From Hericium rajendrae (lineage: Eukaryota > Basidiomycota > Agaricomycetes > Russulales > Hericiaceae), in contig CM065881.1 of the NCBI GenBank assembly GCA_033439255.1, forward strand, positions 3,410,001 to 3,474,000: a stretch of DNA of 64,000 nt, in the 5' to 3' direction. Both the position numbers and the translations under genes were made by a program. The notes below the pieces were generated by a model. It ran no database searches and was not told where the DNA came from. It worked only from the letters and a program-made list of their open reading frames with translations. Positions 22,580-33,992 of this stretch are shown piece by piece. How positions within the stretch are numbered: position 1 is the first letter of the stretch; each line of letters starts with the position of its first letter.

Positions 22580-24562
22580 CTAAGCAACGAGCCGTAGGAA
22601 TAGCAAGAGCGCGAGGGGGTTTCCGTACCTGCGTCGATTGATGAGAAGCCTTGTATTTGACATCAAGAAAAGCATCAAAGGGCTTGCAGCGTGCTTTGGA
22701 GGGATCGTTGCCTTAGATTTCTTCCCGAGGACTTCACGGACTGGCAAGATTGAATAGTATCGCATCCCGAAGACCAAAGCAGTGCAAAGCGATTGGAGAA
22801 AGGGTGCATGGCGCCGCCGCCGGGGAAAAGAAGCCTCTGTGCACCTTGTGACTGCTTGGTGCTGATGCTACTGAAGAGATAAAAATAGTAGCACATCCGC
22901 TGTCAGACAGATATGTCCTATCATATGTTTTAAGGGCTGATCCGCACCTGCACGAGATCCAAATAGCAGCTGGCTCCAGCAGCTCAGATACGTGCGATAG
23001 AATGGCGCTCCAGGACTGTCCGTGTTTCAGCATTAGCAAACTTTACTGTCAGAATTAAGGACACACCGTTTCATCCGACGCAAATCAACCAGCAGATGAT
23101 TCTGAACATTAAGACGCTGCCACACATCGATGGGCCTCATAACTACCACGGCCAGGAGAATGAGCAGTAGCCAAAGGATGCGTACTGCAGCAGGTGAGCT
23201 CGATTCCGATGAGAGCGCCACTGTCGGTAGATCGGACGTGGGGATCCAATATTTCAGGGCACTTTTGTATAATCGACACTTAGGCAGCGAGGCCAGTCTA
23301 TGCATGGCGAAGATCGTTTTGGAAGCTAGCGAATGCGTGCGATCCAAGACAGGATCTGCACTTTGGAAAGATAAACCTCGCAGAAGTATAACCCTGACAC
23401 AAATATGATACGCGACTGAAGAAGGCTCAGCGTGACGCTATTCAGGGAAGCATTTCTGCGGATCCTGCAGATTTTGGGGTCGTCACCTCCGCTGGTACTG
23501 CGCCTTCCAGTTTTGAAGCGTAGGTAGTTGCAACCAATAGACGGAAAGACATTGGATGCGTGAGAACAGCAACTAGACCTGAACATCAGCAAGAGAAAGG
23601 CAGAAGAAATAGAATCGGCAAGCCCAAGCCAAACTGCCTTAATATTACTCCCTACAACATCAGAATCAGTGAGGTACTAGTTTTCTACGTGTGAATCCAC
23701 GAGAGGAATTCGCAAGTATCGCCCTTGGCGTCAGAATGTAGAAAAGAAACGCACCGCCGCGAGGCGCATTGAATGGATCGTCGTCTTAGAGTCCATTCCT
23801 GGGCACGCAGTAGCTCCGTTGCCGAACGCAGTGAGTGTCAGGTAGAGCATCGAAAGAGGTTCTGTTGCGCCGAGGACGATCCTCTAAGCTTTTTTGCGCT
23901 GCTCGCGGCAAAGACGATCCTCCAGGCTCTTAATTCCAGTCTGGCGCTGACGTCTTGCACGCTGTTCGACATACCCTAGCAAACAATGACTGATCCTTCG
24001 TGCCCGCACGAGCTCCGAGCTGACAGCCGTCCCCAGTATTGCTCCAGTAACCTCTAGCACCGGCAGTGTTCTTGCACGCGTCAGAACTGTCCATACCCTG
24101 TCATCAGCGAATTCAGCAAGAAGAGCATCGAGTAGATCAATGTATCCTACGCAAGTTAACCGAGGCATGGATGTCGAAATGTTGAACCTTCGGGCAGCCA
24201 CTCAGCCAGCCTAGCAAGTCGAGACCAAAACGGCGCTCAGCTGTGCTTACGGCGTTCGGGAACGTGTCAGTGACAGCTGCAGATTCGATGTACTCAATAA
24301 TGCAACTATGAAGTATGGTTCGTCGAACGCTGAGGTGGTGGGAGACGAAAGACGGGTTGGTCGTCGCTGGAGGGTTCGCATGCCGTGCAGAATGCTATCT
24401 GATAAGATCTTGCTCACGGCCCGATAGGCGCCTAGATATATGGGCGCTCGGGCTCGGGCTCGCACTTACACCAACTTCCGACTTGAATATGAACAGCCAG
24501 CCGTCCACGGCACTTTGCAAATCCACGAAGTCGTGTGAGCACAGAGCTTTATCATTTTCCAT
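22580..24562 (-). other. Tract of exon-like pieces, unidentified gene or relic
   Basis: Minus-strand pieces that look coding but that I cannot assemble confidently. One begins MENDKALCSHDFVDLQSAVD at 24562. Others include YIDLLDALLAEFADDRVW and LTLTAFGNGATACPGMDSKT near 23770-23860. A hydrophobic piece, WLGLADSISSAFLLLMF, lies near 23600, and ILWLLLILLAVVVMRPIDVW near 23150. A final hydrophobic piece, ASPLMLFLMSN, lies near 22660. Short GT...AG gaps separate several of them. It may be one multi-exon membrane protein or two decayed ones. Confidence 0.3.
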
Positions 24563-24906
24563 GGCGACTGCTTTCCCGTCATGTCTTTTTTCACGGGAAG
24601 AGTTAGGTCCCAGCCAATGAAACGCGTCACCCGTACTCGGGCACACAACATAAACGAAGACCTCGTAACTTTATAAATAGTAGACGTGTAAGTACTCTAT
24701 GCTACTGATCCGACATGCGAGCAGTAGCGCTCGCAGGTATACTATCTAGTGTGGGGGGATAAGATGAGGATGAGGGAGTGGATGAGTGAGTGCGAGAGTG
24801 AAATCATAGAAGAGAAATGCTGGATACAATCTAGGCAGAGCAATAAACCGAAAGCATGCAATCACAAGAAAAACAGAAGAAAGCAAAGCAAAATCGCCGC
24901 GCCGCC

Positions 24907-26674
24907 TCAAACAGCGCGGTCGCCCATCTTGTCGCGCAGCACGGCCTCGCCCGGCGCGAGGAAGATCTTGCCGCGCCAGAACGCGAGCGCCGTGAGCCCG
25001 AACAGCACGAGCCACGTGAGGCACATCACGATGGCCATCATCAGATGCAGGCCGTAGAACGCGGGGATGTCGAGCACGTCGCCGAGCACGCGCAGCGTCG
25101 CGATCCAGCCCACGTTCGGGAACGTCAGCGCCCAGCCTGTGCAGTACATCAGCGGGGGCAAGGGCGCAGGAGAAAGGGGGGAGACGCACAGCCGAGGATC
25201 TCGTGCAGGTCTTTATGCAGCTTGAACCAGTACGGGAGGAGTCCGAACACGAAGAGAAAGACTGCGAGCCCGAAGAGGAGCATACCGCCGAGCACGCTTG
25301 CGGCGTAAAACACTTCTCCCGCGATCGGCGAGACCAGGTCGTGCAGCGGCAGACTGCACGCAGGAGTGAGCAAGCGCAAAGGTGAGAGTGGGGCGGGCGG
25401 GGGCGTACATATCTCGCGCGCGTGCGCCGAGCTGGATCAGCGCAAGCGCGGTAAAGCCAGGTGGCCCGCAGGCAACGAAGGCACCGTTCGCCTGGTGGCC
25501 ATCCATAAAGCCTGTCTGTGTCCGACGATGAGAGGCATCCGAGATCGACAGACTGGGAGACTTACAATCATGATCCTGAAAAGGCGGTTGTGAGCGCGAG
25601 GGGACAAGGAGATGAAGGTAAACGCACCGGAGCATGTATATACAGATGTAGAAGAGCGTCACGAAGAAGCCGAGGCCTTGGAAGAAGTAGCCTACGAGCA
25701 GCACGCCGACGGCGCGTGTATCGGACGGGCTGAGGACGCGCAGGACGTTGAAGGCGACTACGCCGACGAGCATCTGCAAACAAGATAGTCAGCAGTTCGG
25801 ATCGTCCGCATCTCATTGACAACATACCATTGGGAAGACCTGATGGAAATGCGAGTGAGCATGCTGGGTGTAACAGGGCTCATGTAAATACATACCAAGA
25901 ATGCCCATGCAGGCGTAAACGTCTTTAGATCGTGCGGCTCATTAAACCAGATCATAAGCATCGGGAAGCACACTAGCACTGAGGCCGCCGTGTAGACCCT
26001 ACAGCAAGTTCAAACCAGCTAAAGCACAACCACAAAAGAACACGTACCAGAACAGAGCATATATAAAACCAATGCTGACATGATTTTGACCATAGTTGAC
26101 AGTCCCGATTATAATCGTCGCAAAGGAGAGAACAACAAGCGGCACAAAGATATTCTTCGATGGATCTGTGATGAGACGGCGGGCCTGGCGGGGATACACT
26201 ACCCGGAGCAGGACCGTTAGACGATAGGAAGAATGCATTTACAGAGCAACTTACGGATGGCTTGCGTCAGAAGAGTAGTAGTGTTGAGGAAGAAAAGCGC
26301 AATGTTGAGGAAGTAGAAGACGGTCTCGACATGGGTCAGCGCGGGCCGGTGCCATCTGACGCCAGAGAGCGTAACATAGACTGCGCCGGTGCCCATACCA
26401 ATAGGGAACTGCGAGCAACATGTGAATTCGGGCATCACGCCTGTTAAGGAATAGGACCTACCGCTTGCCATGTCCATCCATGTATCCGCCTGGCGATCTG
26501 CCCTACGCGCGGCGTGGGACCTGTAAACGGCGGCGTCGCGTCGTCACGAAGCGGAGTATCCGGTTGGAGCACGAGCGTTGCTTGCGAGCTCGACCGCGGG
26601 GATATCGACGCCATAGGGATGTGTTCAGCCTCGAACGAGGACATGGGCGACGTTTCGGTAAGCGCCATCATCAA
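24907..26674 (-). CDS. TDT-A: SLAC1/Mae1/Ssu1-type anion or dicarboxylate transporter
   Basis: Plasma-membrane transporter of the tellurite-resistance/dicarboxylate (TDT, voltage-dependent anion channel) family. Fungal members move malate (Mae1) or sulfite (Ssu1). The start MMMALTETSPMSSFEAEH at 26674 precedes a polar N-terminus, then RIARRIHGWTWQA-like sequence and FPIGMGTGAVYVTLSGVRWH, the family's first-helix signature. About ten hydrophobic segments follow, including VYPRQARRLITDPSKN, GTVNY, MLVGVVAFNVLRV, GYFFQGLGFFVTLFYICIY, FVACGPPGFTALALI and WALTFPNVGWIATLRVLGDV. The gene stops at 24907-24909. About nine short introns, no frame break seen. TDT-B next door has the same exon plan. The substrate cannot be told from sequence alone. 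Confidence 0.86.
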
Positions 26675-28216
26675 AGGGGATCAATAGCGAAAGCAGAAGC
26701 AAGAAAAGAGAAGAAAGCTAAAAACACAGTGCGGCTGAGCGCAGTAGGGAAGGTAACCGAGGCAATGAGCGTTGAGAGTGGGCAGCTATATAGCTCCACG
26801 CGGTGATAGCGTGATGTAAAGGAGGGACGGACACAACAATGAGTGAGAGCGAATGGAGGAATGCGATGTCTGCTTTGAAGACAGAAGCACCCGGAGTGTG
26901 TGAGGTCTTCTGCATCGCGTACGGGCTATCGGCTTGCTACCATTGGAGTCGCTAAGCGTGCGGTTCGATGCTTGGCGGCACCACACCGCCCGAAGACGCG
27001 CCAAGGGCGCGTCGAGCATGAGAACGGCAGGCTTATTCGTGATTAGCACACGGTGTACGGCTTTGAGAATCCCAAGCGCAAACGTGTCGAGTACTATGTC
27101 ATGAATGGACTCAGCATCGCATCCACCGCGGTTCCCGACATGAATGAAATAGCGGCCAAGAGCAGGAAGCAACAGATAAGAATGATGAATCGGTCATCAC
27201 TCGATTCGCGGCCATGCCCGAGGCGTACTACGAACTTGAAGGCGAATATTGACAGCACCAGGGTATACGGCGGTTGTAGTAGATGAAGGAGGAAAGGACA
27301 GATTCAATTGAATTGAGATCTTGGCAGAAAGTACACGATCTTGGCGAGCCGGAGGTGACGGCCGTTTGGCGCCCATTTATTCGCACCTTACGAAATCGCC
27401 TTTGAGGCGTCGACGCCTAGCGAAGCCCTCAGCACAGCTCTCGTCCCGCCTATCTCGTATCTCCAGCTCGTGGAACTTCCGAAAATTTGTGCCCACTGAC
27501 GTAGTGTCCATGACTAGCCGTCTTTCGAACTGCTCGGTAGGATTTACATGCGGCATGGCGTCTAGCAATCATATGTTATCTCTTGGCTGGAGAAGGCAAT
27601 GTCTATGCCAACTGTTTCAACCATAATAGCACAACGTCCCGAATCTTGAAGGGTCTTGGTATGAAGCTACAGTGTTCTCAAGGAACCGACCCCGTTCCCG
27701 TCAAGTCTCGGGGCTCCAATACGAGCACGCAAGCACCGGACAATGACGAGTACAGTACTCCTTGCGCCTCATCCGTACATTTCGCTCACGCGATCTCGGA
27801 CAGTTGTACCGCGTACTGTCATGCTGTTCATCACCAGTAGTGCCGATTGACTCGATAACCGATGATCTCCACACGGCGCGTGGAGTGGGCAATACCAGCA
27901 CAGCTCTCGTCATAGCTGCTCCTTATACGATCTTCGCGATTTATGCACACCGACACCGTGTCTATTAGAAGTGTTTTGAAGGAAAGATAAGTGAGTGATT
28001 TCCGCGATGTGTGCGAGTGTCTGGTACCCTTGAGCACCCCGTGATGAGGCCATGATTTCTACGGTTATAGTGTTGGGTAGGTGATGTCCATTCGAAGTCC
28101 ATGCTTCACTTGATTCCGCAGTCCCGCCAAGTCCATCGCATCGAGCGACCCGCGACGAGCCCTCGCACGCCAAGTCCGCCGAACAGACTTGACCCAGCCT
28201 GGGCAACTCCGGGGAA
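26675..28216. other. Spacer between the two transporters
   Basis: Upstream region of TDT-A and downstream region of TDT-B. Minus-strand frames at 26786-27172 and 27377-27568 (the latter with HVNPTEQFERRLVMDTTSV) look weakly exon-like but join nothing. No supported gene. Confidence 0.4.
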
Positions 28217-30052
28217 CTACACGTTGTCCGCCCCGTCGACCCACTTCTCCTGCTTCTCGCCCTCGTCGCGCAGCACCGCCTCGTCCGGCGCGAGGAAGAT
28301 CTTCCCGCGCCAGAACGCGAGCGCGGTCAGCGCGAACAGGACGAGCCACGTCGCGCAGATGAGCACCGCGAAGATCAGGTGCAGCACCCAGAACGCGGGG
28401 ATCTGCAGCACGTCGCCGAGCACGCGCAGCGTCGCGATCCACCCCACTGTCAATGCCATCCATTCCATTTCAAAACATCAGCATCCACATCCATTGCTTC
28501 CATCACGGAGGTGGGACGCACCGTTCGGGAAGGTCAGCGCCCAGCCTGGCGGTGTGGATGTGAGCAGGGGACACGGAGAAGAAAGGGCGACGTACAGCCG
28601 AGGATCTCGTGCAGGTGCTTGTGGAGCTTGAACCAGTACGGCAGCAGGCCGAACACGAAGAGGAACACCGCAAGTCCGAAGAGCATCACCGCCGCGAGCA
28701 CGCTCGCCGCGAACCACACCTCGCCCGCGATGGGCGACACCAGGCCGTGCAGCGGCAGACTGCGAGCCAAATGTCAGCAGCGTCCGTGTGGTATGTGTGT
28801 GGGGGAACTGGAACGTACATCTCGCGCGCGCTGGCCGAGGTTGATGAGCGCAAGCGCGGTGAAGCCAGGCGGGCCGCACGCGACGAACGCGCCGTTCGCC
28901 TGATGCCCGTCCAGGAATCCCGTCTGTTTCATCCGTAAGCGCGCATCCCTCTACCGAAGCACGATACGCACCGTCATGATCCTAAGCAAGCAGAACCGCG
29001 CGGTGAGCAGACGGCATGGGAGGGAACAGCGGTGGAGGCATACCTGAGCATGTAGATGCAGATGTAGAACAGCGTAACGAAGAACCCGAGGCCCTGGAAG
29101 AAGTAGCCCACGAAGAGCACGCCGACCGCGCGGTGGTCCGTCTCGAGCACGCGCAGAACGTTGAACGCGACGACGCCGACGAGCATCTATCCTTGCACCG
29201 CGTGAGCACGTGTATTTGCCGCCATCGAGTGGCAGTGGGGACGCGCACCATGGGGAAGACGAGGAACGCCCAGGCGGGCGTGAAGGTCTTGAGCTCGTGC
29301 GGCTGGTTGAACCAGATCATGAGCATCGGGAAGCACACCCCGACCGCAAAGGCCGTGTACACCCTGTGAGGAACCGTCTCAGACTCGAGGCAGGAGTGGT
29401 GAAAAGGGCGCTCACCAGAAGAGCGCGTAGATGAAGTCTGCGCTGATATGGCCCGTCGGAAAGAGATAGTTGATAGTCCCGATGATAATGGTCGCGAACG
29501 AGAGGACCTGCATTGGCTCGAATGTCTTTCGCTTTCACTGTATACAAACGAGACTTACCACGAGCGGGACGAAGATATTCTTCGACGGGTCCGTAATCAG
29601 CCTCCGCGCCTGCCGCGGATAAACTGCCACACAAATCAACCACCATGCCGCACTGCATTCACCCATAATTCAAAACACGCACAGATCGCCTGCAGCAGCA
29701 GCGTCGACACGTTCAGCAGGAACAGCGCGACGTTGATGAAGAAGAACACGGTCTCGACGTGCGTCAGCGCCGCCGCGTGCCACTTGATGCCCGCGAGCGA
29801 GACGTAGACCGCGCCCGTGCCCATGCCGATCGGGAACTGCGTACATGCCAGTGGTCAACGCGCAACACAAGACGGTGCAGAGGACTCGGAACTCACGGCC
29901 TGCCATGTCCAGCCGTGGATGCGCTTTGCGATGCGACCTGGGCCGGGCGCGCCCTCTTCGCGGACGGATGGAGGCGTGGGGCGGGGCGGGACCTCATGAT
30001 CGGGTGCCAAAACGAGGGTGAACTGTGAGCTGTTGCTGTGTGCGTGCATCAT
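28217..30052 (-). CDS. TDT-B: tandem paralog of the TDT/SLAC1-type transporter
   Basis: Same family and exon order as TDT-A. The start MMHAHSNSSQFTLVLAPDHE at 30052 is followed by RIAKRIHGWTWQA and FPIGMGTGAVYVSLAGIKWH. Then come VYPRQARRLITDPSKNIFVP, FPTGHISADFIYALFW, VYTAFAVGVCFPMLMIWF, GYFFQGLGFFVTLFYICIY, DGHQANGAFVACGPPGF, PLHGLVSPIAGEVWFAASVL, WALTFPNVGWIATLRVLGDV and FWRGKIFLAPDEAVLRD. The C-terminal tail ends VDGADNV. The gene looks complete. The two copies differ mostly in the N- and C-terminal tails and in loops, which suggests a shared transport core with possibly different regulation. Confidence 0.86.
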
Positions 30053-31495
30053 GGCCAGCACGCTATGTCTACAAAAATAGAAGCAAGAAAAAGTGGAAGG
30101 AGTGGAAAAATGAGAAGAGAAAGAAAACGAGAAGAAGAAGATAAGGGGAGAAAAGGCCAACACGCAGTGTGGCTTCCGGCACAGCAGGAAAGAAGTGGCC
30201 AAGGACACGCTAGGCCGAGAGGCCTTATGTATGCGCTGAAAGCTGTGTGATACGTAGTGATGATGCAGCATAGTTTCGACGTTTCCAAGCCAAGATATGA
30301 GACAGACTTCGTGTTGAGAGCCGTTGCGATTCGCGACCACATGCTATATTGAGAAGTACCCTAGATTGAGTGAACGAAGCCGTTTGTGCATTTCGCTGGT
30401 GGCGTCGCCAGCTTGGGAAGAAGGGAGCGCAATCATGAATGCTCCACAGACGACACGGTTGAAGCGCATCGTCGACGCGTTTTGTTTCATCATGGAGGCC
30501 TTTGTTGTAATAGCACCTTCGTGATCTTGGCGCGGGTTCTGGTGTGCCAAGAAGACTGAGACGGCGACCGGAGAGCATCGCGGCAAGATTAATTGAAATA
30601 CGTTCTGTCTGACGGGATCATGATAAGTAGACATTGAAACGAGGGACACTGCAGTGATATTGGTGCTTAGATGGGGAGAACAGACATAGTCAGTCATGTG
30701 CATGGGAGAAAAGCGCAATACAATCAGATAAGCAACACCACTGGGTGACTTTCCGCGGCCTTAAATCTATGGTATGATATTCCGGACCCCATTTCAAATG
30801 CCTCGCTAACGTCCAAAATGATCTCCTCGTCCAATCAGGTCGCGTAAATCAGCGGACTCTGAATCTAAATGAGCTCCAAAACATATCATAGAATAAAAAT
30901 AAGGCCGCGGAAAGTCATCCACTAGCTGCTTATGCAGTGGCTATAAGAAATGGTGAATACTCCACGAACACATCGCTGCTGCGGTTTGTTCTGTTATCGA
31001 GGATGCCTTTGCCGCGCATTCATAATCTTGGCATGGGTTCTAGGGTGCCAAGAAGGCTGAGACGACGACCAAAAGCTATAATTGTGATTGGCTAACCCGC
31101 CTCGCGACTGTCGAGATGTTAATATGTCAGTGGACTCCAAGCAGATGCGAAACCAGCGCATATAGACTATACGAGTAGCGTCTGTGCTTGAGAAGGTCAG
31201 CTGTACGCTCGACAAGAAACGGGGGAAAGGATACAAGATAAGCATTAGCGCTGCTCATTCCCTGATTCCGTCATGAGTACAACAAACGCTTAATCACCAT
31301 ATAGGCGAGTACCCGACTCTTGGCAAAGCAAGAAGATCTAGCAAGACGATGGTGCGGTCACCGAGGACCGTAACGGCAGATTGGCGGCCTCCTCGCCTCA
31401 CTTCGCCTCGCCTTACCGGCTTTCTCACACCCACGCACCGGCAATCCACGGAAGCCTTGTCACTCCCGGCCTCCCATCCCAAACAGTCAAGTTCC
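30053..31495. other. Spacer with duplicated and inverted repeats
   Basis: No gene found. It contains an imperfect direct duplication (30436-30580 and 30955-31075) and, between the two copies, a long inverted repeat, both listed separately. Confidence 0.5.
30728..30934. mobile_element. Possible MITE: about 50-bp inverted repeats around a 105-bp loop
   Basis: The left arm (30728-30777) reads ATAAGCAACACCACTGG, then GTGACTTTCCGCGGCCTTA. The right arm (30883-30934) is its near reverse complement. The 17-base core GACTTTCCGCGGCCTTA is identical in both arms. Short size and an AT-containing loop fit a miniature inverted-repeat element. No clear target duplication was found, so a folded non-coding RNA or simple palindrome is not excluded. 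Confidence 0.5.
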
Positions 31496-32846
31496 TTACC
31501 CACTTCGCCCCCGCCGCCCGACCCACACCTCGACCGCCTCGCCCCCGGCCCCCGCGCGCCCGCCGACGAGCGCGAGACGCACGCCCGTCTCCTGGGCCAA
31601 GAGATCCCACAGCCCGCGCTCCGCCGCGTCGCGCTGCTTGTACGCGAGCACGACGAGCGTCTCCTTCTGCTTCTTCGCGTCCGTATCCCGCTCGGCGAGT
31701 GCGAGGAGCGCTTTGAGCGTGCGCACGAGGGCGGGGAAGGACGCGGTATTGTATGTTACGTCGGCCATTCTGTCCGGGGTGCGGTCAGTAAGGCTCGAGA
31801 GGATGGGGCCGCGACGTACATTATGGCGTCGAAGCCGCCGGGGACGCTGGTGACTTCCAAGGGCAAAGTGGCGTCCCAGTCGAGTGTAAGCGCGATCGGC
31901 GCGGTTTCGAGATACAGTGGCATGTTTTGTGCGATGTTGTGGGCCATGAGCTCCATAGACGATGCTGAAAACGAAGTACGCGTGAGTTGAAGTGCAATGT
32001 CTCATTGAGCGAACAGATGCGCACGTAGGTCTGTAGTGAGGATCCGCGGACGCTGCGAAGGCGACTCTGTTCGTGAATGGCTGATGGCCGCCAGAGCCAT
32101 CGAGACGATGCCTGTCCCTGCACCTATCGCGACACTGTCAGACAGCTCGAGCAATCTCCAACTCAGCCTCGCGAAACGCACCCAGCTCAATGACATCCGC
32201 CCCATCCAATCCAAACAACGTATCCTTGACATCCGCCACAAGCCCATCGACACTGCCCTCCTCATCGCCGATCTGCGCCAACCACGCACTCAGCCCAATC
32301 CCGCTATCCCACAATTTCTGCCCTAAGCGACGTCAGCGCCGCACGCCCACCCGCGCCCCGACGCACCTTGTCCAGATCAAACGACGTCTGCTCCCGGATG
32401 CGCAGCACTGCGCCCCCCAGCCGGAACGCGCGCTCGATCGCCTCCTGCTTCGCGCCCTTGCCTGCGCCGAGCCCCGTGCGGAACGTGATCGGCAGCGACG
32501 ACACGGGGAACGGCGCGCGCCCCGCGCGCGCGTCGAGCAGGTCGGTCGTGCTCGAGTCTGCCGTGGGCTCAGCGGTCAGGACGAGACAGCACTGTGCGCC
32601 GTCGCGCAGCGCCGGGGGCGGCGCGATGCTGAGCTCCTTGTACGCATTCGCCTGGCGCCATGTCGTCAGCTTTGTGGGTCTCGTCACGGACGCGCCGGAC
32701 GGGAGCGACCAGGTGTAGAAGATGTCGATGGGGTCGGGGTAGGGCTCGGTGCGGAGGTCGTTTGACACTTGCGGGGTGATGGTGATGGGCGCAGTGAGCT
32801 GGCTTTGGAGGGGTGGCGGGCGGAGGAAGGAGAGGTAGTAGTACAT
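31496..32846 (-). CDS. METTL21-like protein-lysine N-methyltransferase (Methyltransf_16)
   Basis: Class I SAM-dependent methyltransferase of the family that methylates lysines on translation factors and chaperones in the cytosol. The start at 32846 gives MYYYLSFLRPPPLQSQLTA. The exon-2 region carries KLWDSGIGLSAWL, then GADVIELG spliced to AGTGIVSMALAAI, which together form motif I (ELGAGTGIV) that binds SAM. ILTTDL spliced to PSSMELMAHNIAQN gives the acidic motif II. FDAI spliced to IMADVTYN matches the family's DVTYN block. About 350 residues, four short introns, stop at 31496-31498. A long insertion-rich N-terminus precedes the fold. Its 5' end faces the F-box-like array, separated by repeat R1. 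The protein target is unknown. Confidence 0.82.
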
Positions 32847-32869
32847 GGTTTGTCGCTATACTGAACACA

Positions 32870-33045
32870 TGGGGAAGCTCAGCTGCAGTTTTGCGTTCTG
32901 GCCACGGTCGCAACAGAATATTGAAATTGAATAGGAAAACATCAGCGGAAGACGGAGGACCCAGCTGTCCGGCGTTGCGCTTGAACTCCGACGGCACTTG
33001 CCGAGACCCGGGGCTGCCCCGCCTTCCGGCGCGTTTACTTCAACA
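32870..33045. repeat. Spacer repeat R1 of the F-box-like array
   Basis: Shares the order GAGGACCCAGCTG, CCGGCGTTGC, GAACTCCGACGGC, CTTGCCG and GCTGCCC with R2-R4. It lies between the methyltransferase start and the first array gene. Its left part (GCTCAGCTGCAGTT) also matches R2. Confidence 0.75.
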
Positions 33046-33198
33046 ATATTAATATTGGACCCGCGTCCGTACGCGTCATTGTGTTCAAGAGACTCGATCA
33101 CCAGTCTACCGCCTGACATCGAAAGACAAGGAATCTCGGACGAAAGGTGGACTTGCGCATGGCCTTCTCTTCAAAGTACTTCACTCCCATTGTAGTGA

Positions 33199-33784
33199 AC
33201 ACAGCATGCATTAACCTCTAGCCGCGAGGCAGATACGTGCTGGAAATGTGTCAGAAATGCATCACTTCTGAGAGCTTTCGGTGCATTCGAAACTCTGCCG
33301 AAATGTTGAATCCCTGGCACATACCAGGGCCCAGTAAACATTAGCAAAATGATAAAATTTACTGCGAGCGAAATACGATCAAAATCCCATTGGAACTTAA
33401 TCTTTTGTGGCTCTTTCGCCGTGCTTTCAGTTTCACTGATTGTTGACTTTTCGGGAAATCCAAAGGGTTGAATAAAATGAGTTGAATCAATGAATTTCGG
33501 CGCACTTTCATGAATATATCACTAGCATGGAAATTTTTCCTTTCAAGGGTGCTGAAAGCACTCATAAAGCACTCAGGAACATGAAATTGCCAAAGGGGTT
33601 TGAATCCGTTTCATCGCACTTTACTTTTTAAATCACAATTGTCTTTTGGTGTCCCAGAAATGCAGCTGAAATTGTATCTTTCCACAAGATATCGCTGTCG
33701 GTGGAATCACCATTAAACTATGCATTTCTAGTACACTTCCGTGATTTTTCTATTGGATGGCCACACGTTAATGCATGCTGTGGA
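33199..33784. mobile_element. AT-rich MITE-like insertion, 586 bp
   Basis: Terminal inverted repeats are a perfect 16-mer: CACAGCATGCATTAAC at 33200-33215 and its reverse complement at 33767-33782. AGTGA flanks both sides (33194-33198 and 33785-33789), a candidate target duplication. The matching spacer upstream of the third array gene has no such insert (TTTCAGTGATTG continues uninterrupted near 38500), which gives an empty-site comparison. Base composition is much more AT-rich than the neighbours and there is no coding potential. Confidence 0.8.
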
Positions 33785-33930
33785 AGTGATTGTTCTCAAC
33801 CTTCATCAATTCAAATTCGACAGCAGACAAAGGACGAAGGTCCTCATGTGGACGCTTTGCCACGGCATGCGTCCGAGTCGCATTGACAGCGCGTGCCACG
33901 CGACTAGTACAATAGGCTCTCGACTGATGA

Positions 33931-33937
33931 TATAAAA
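33931..33937 (+). promoter_or_regulatory. TATA box of F-box-like copy 1
   Basis: TATAAAA 62 bp upstream of the ATG. It sits in a promoter block (AGACAAAGGACGAAGGTCC, GTGGACGCTTTGCCAC, AATAGGCTCTC, GATATAAAACCA) shared with copies 2 and 3. Confidence 0.65.
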
Positions 33938-33992
33938 CCAGACACTCACGCACAACGACCTCCAGTACCAGCGAGTGATTGACCCATTAATC

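Noticed and set aside
31381-32765. Plus-strand frames opposite the methyltransferase
   Set aside because: Low-complexity Arg/Pro/Ala shadows; the minus-strand model has the SAM-binding and DVTYN motifs across spliced exons.
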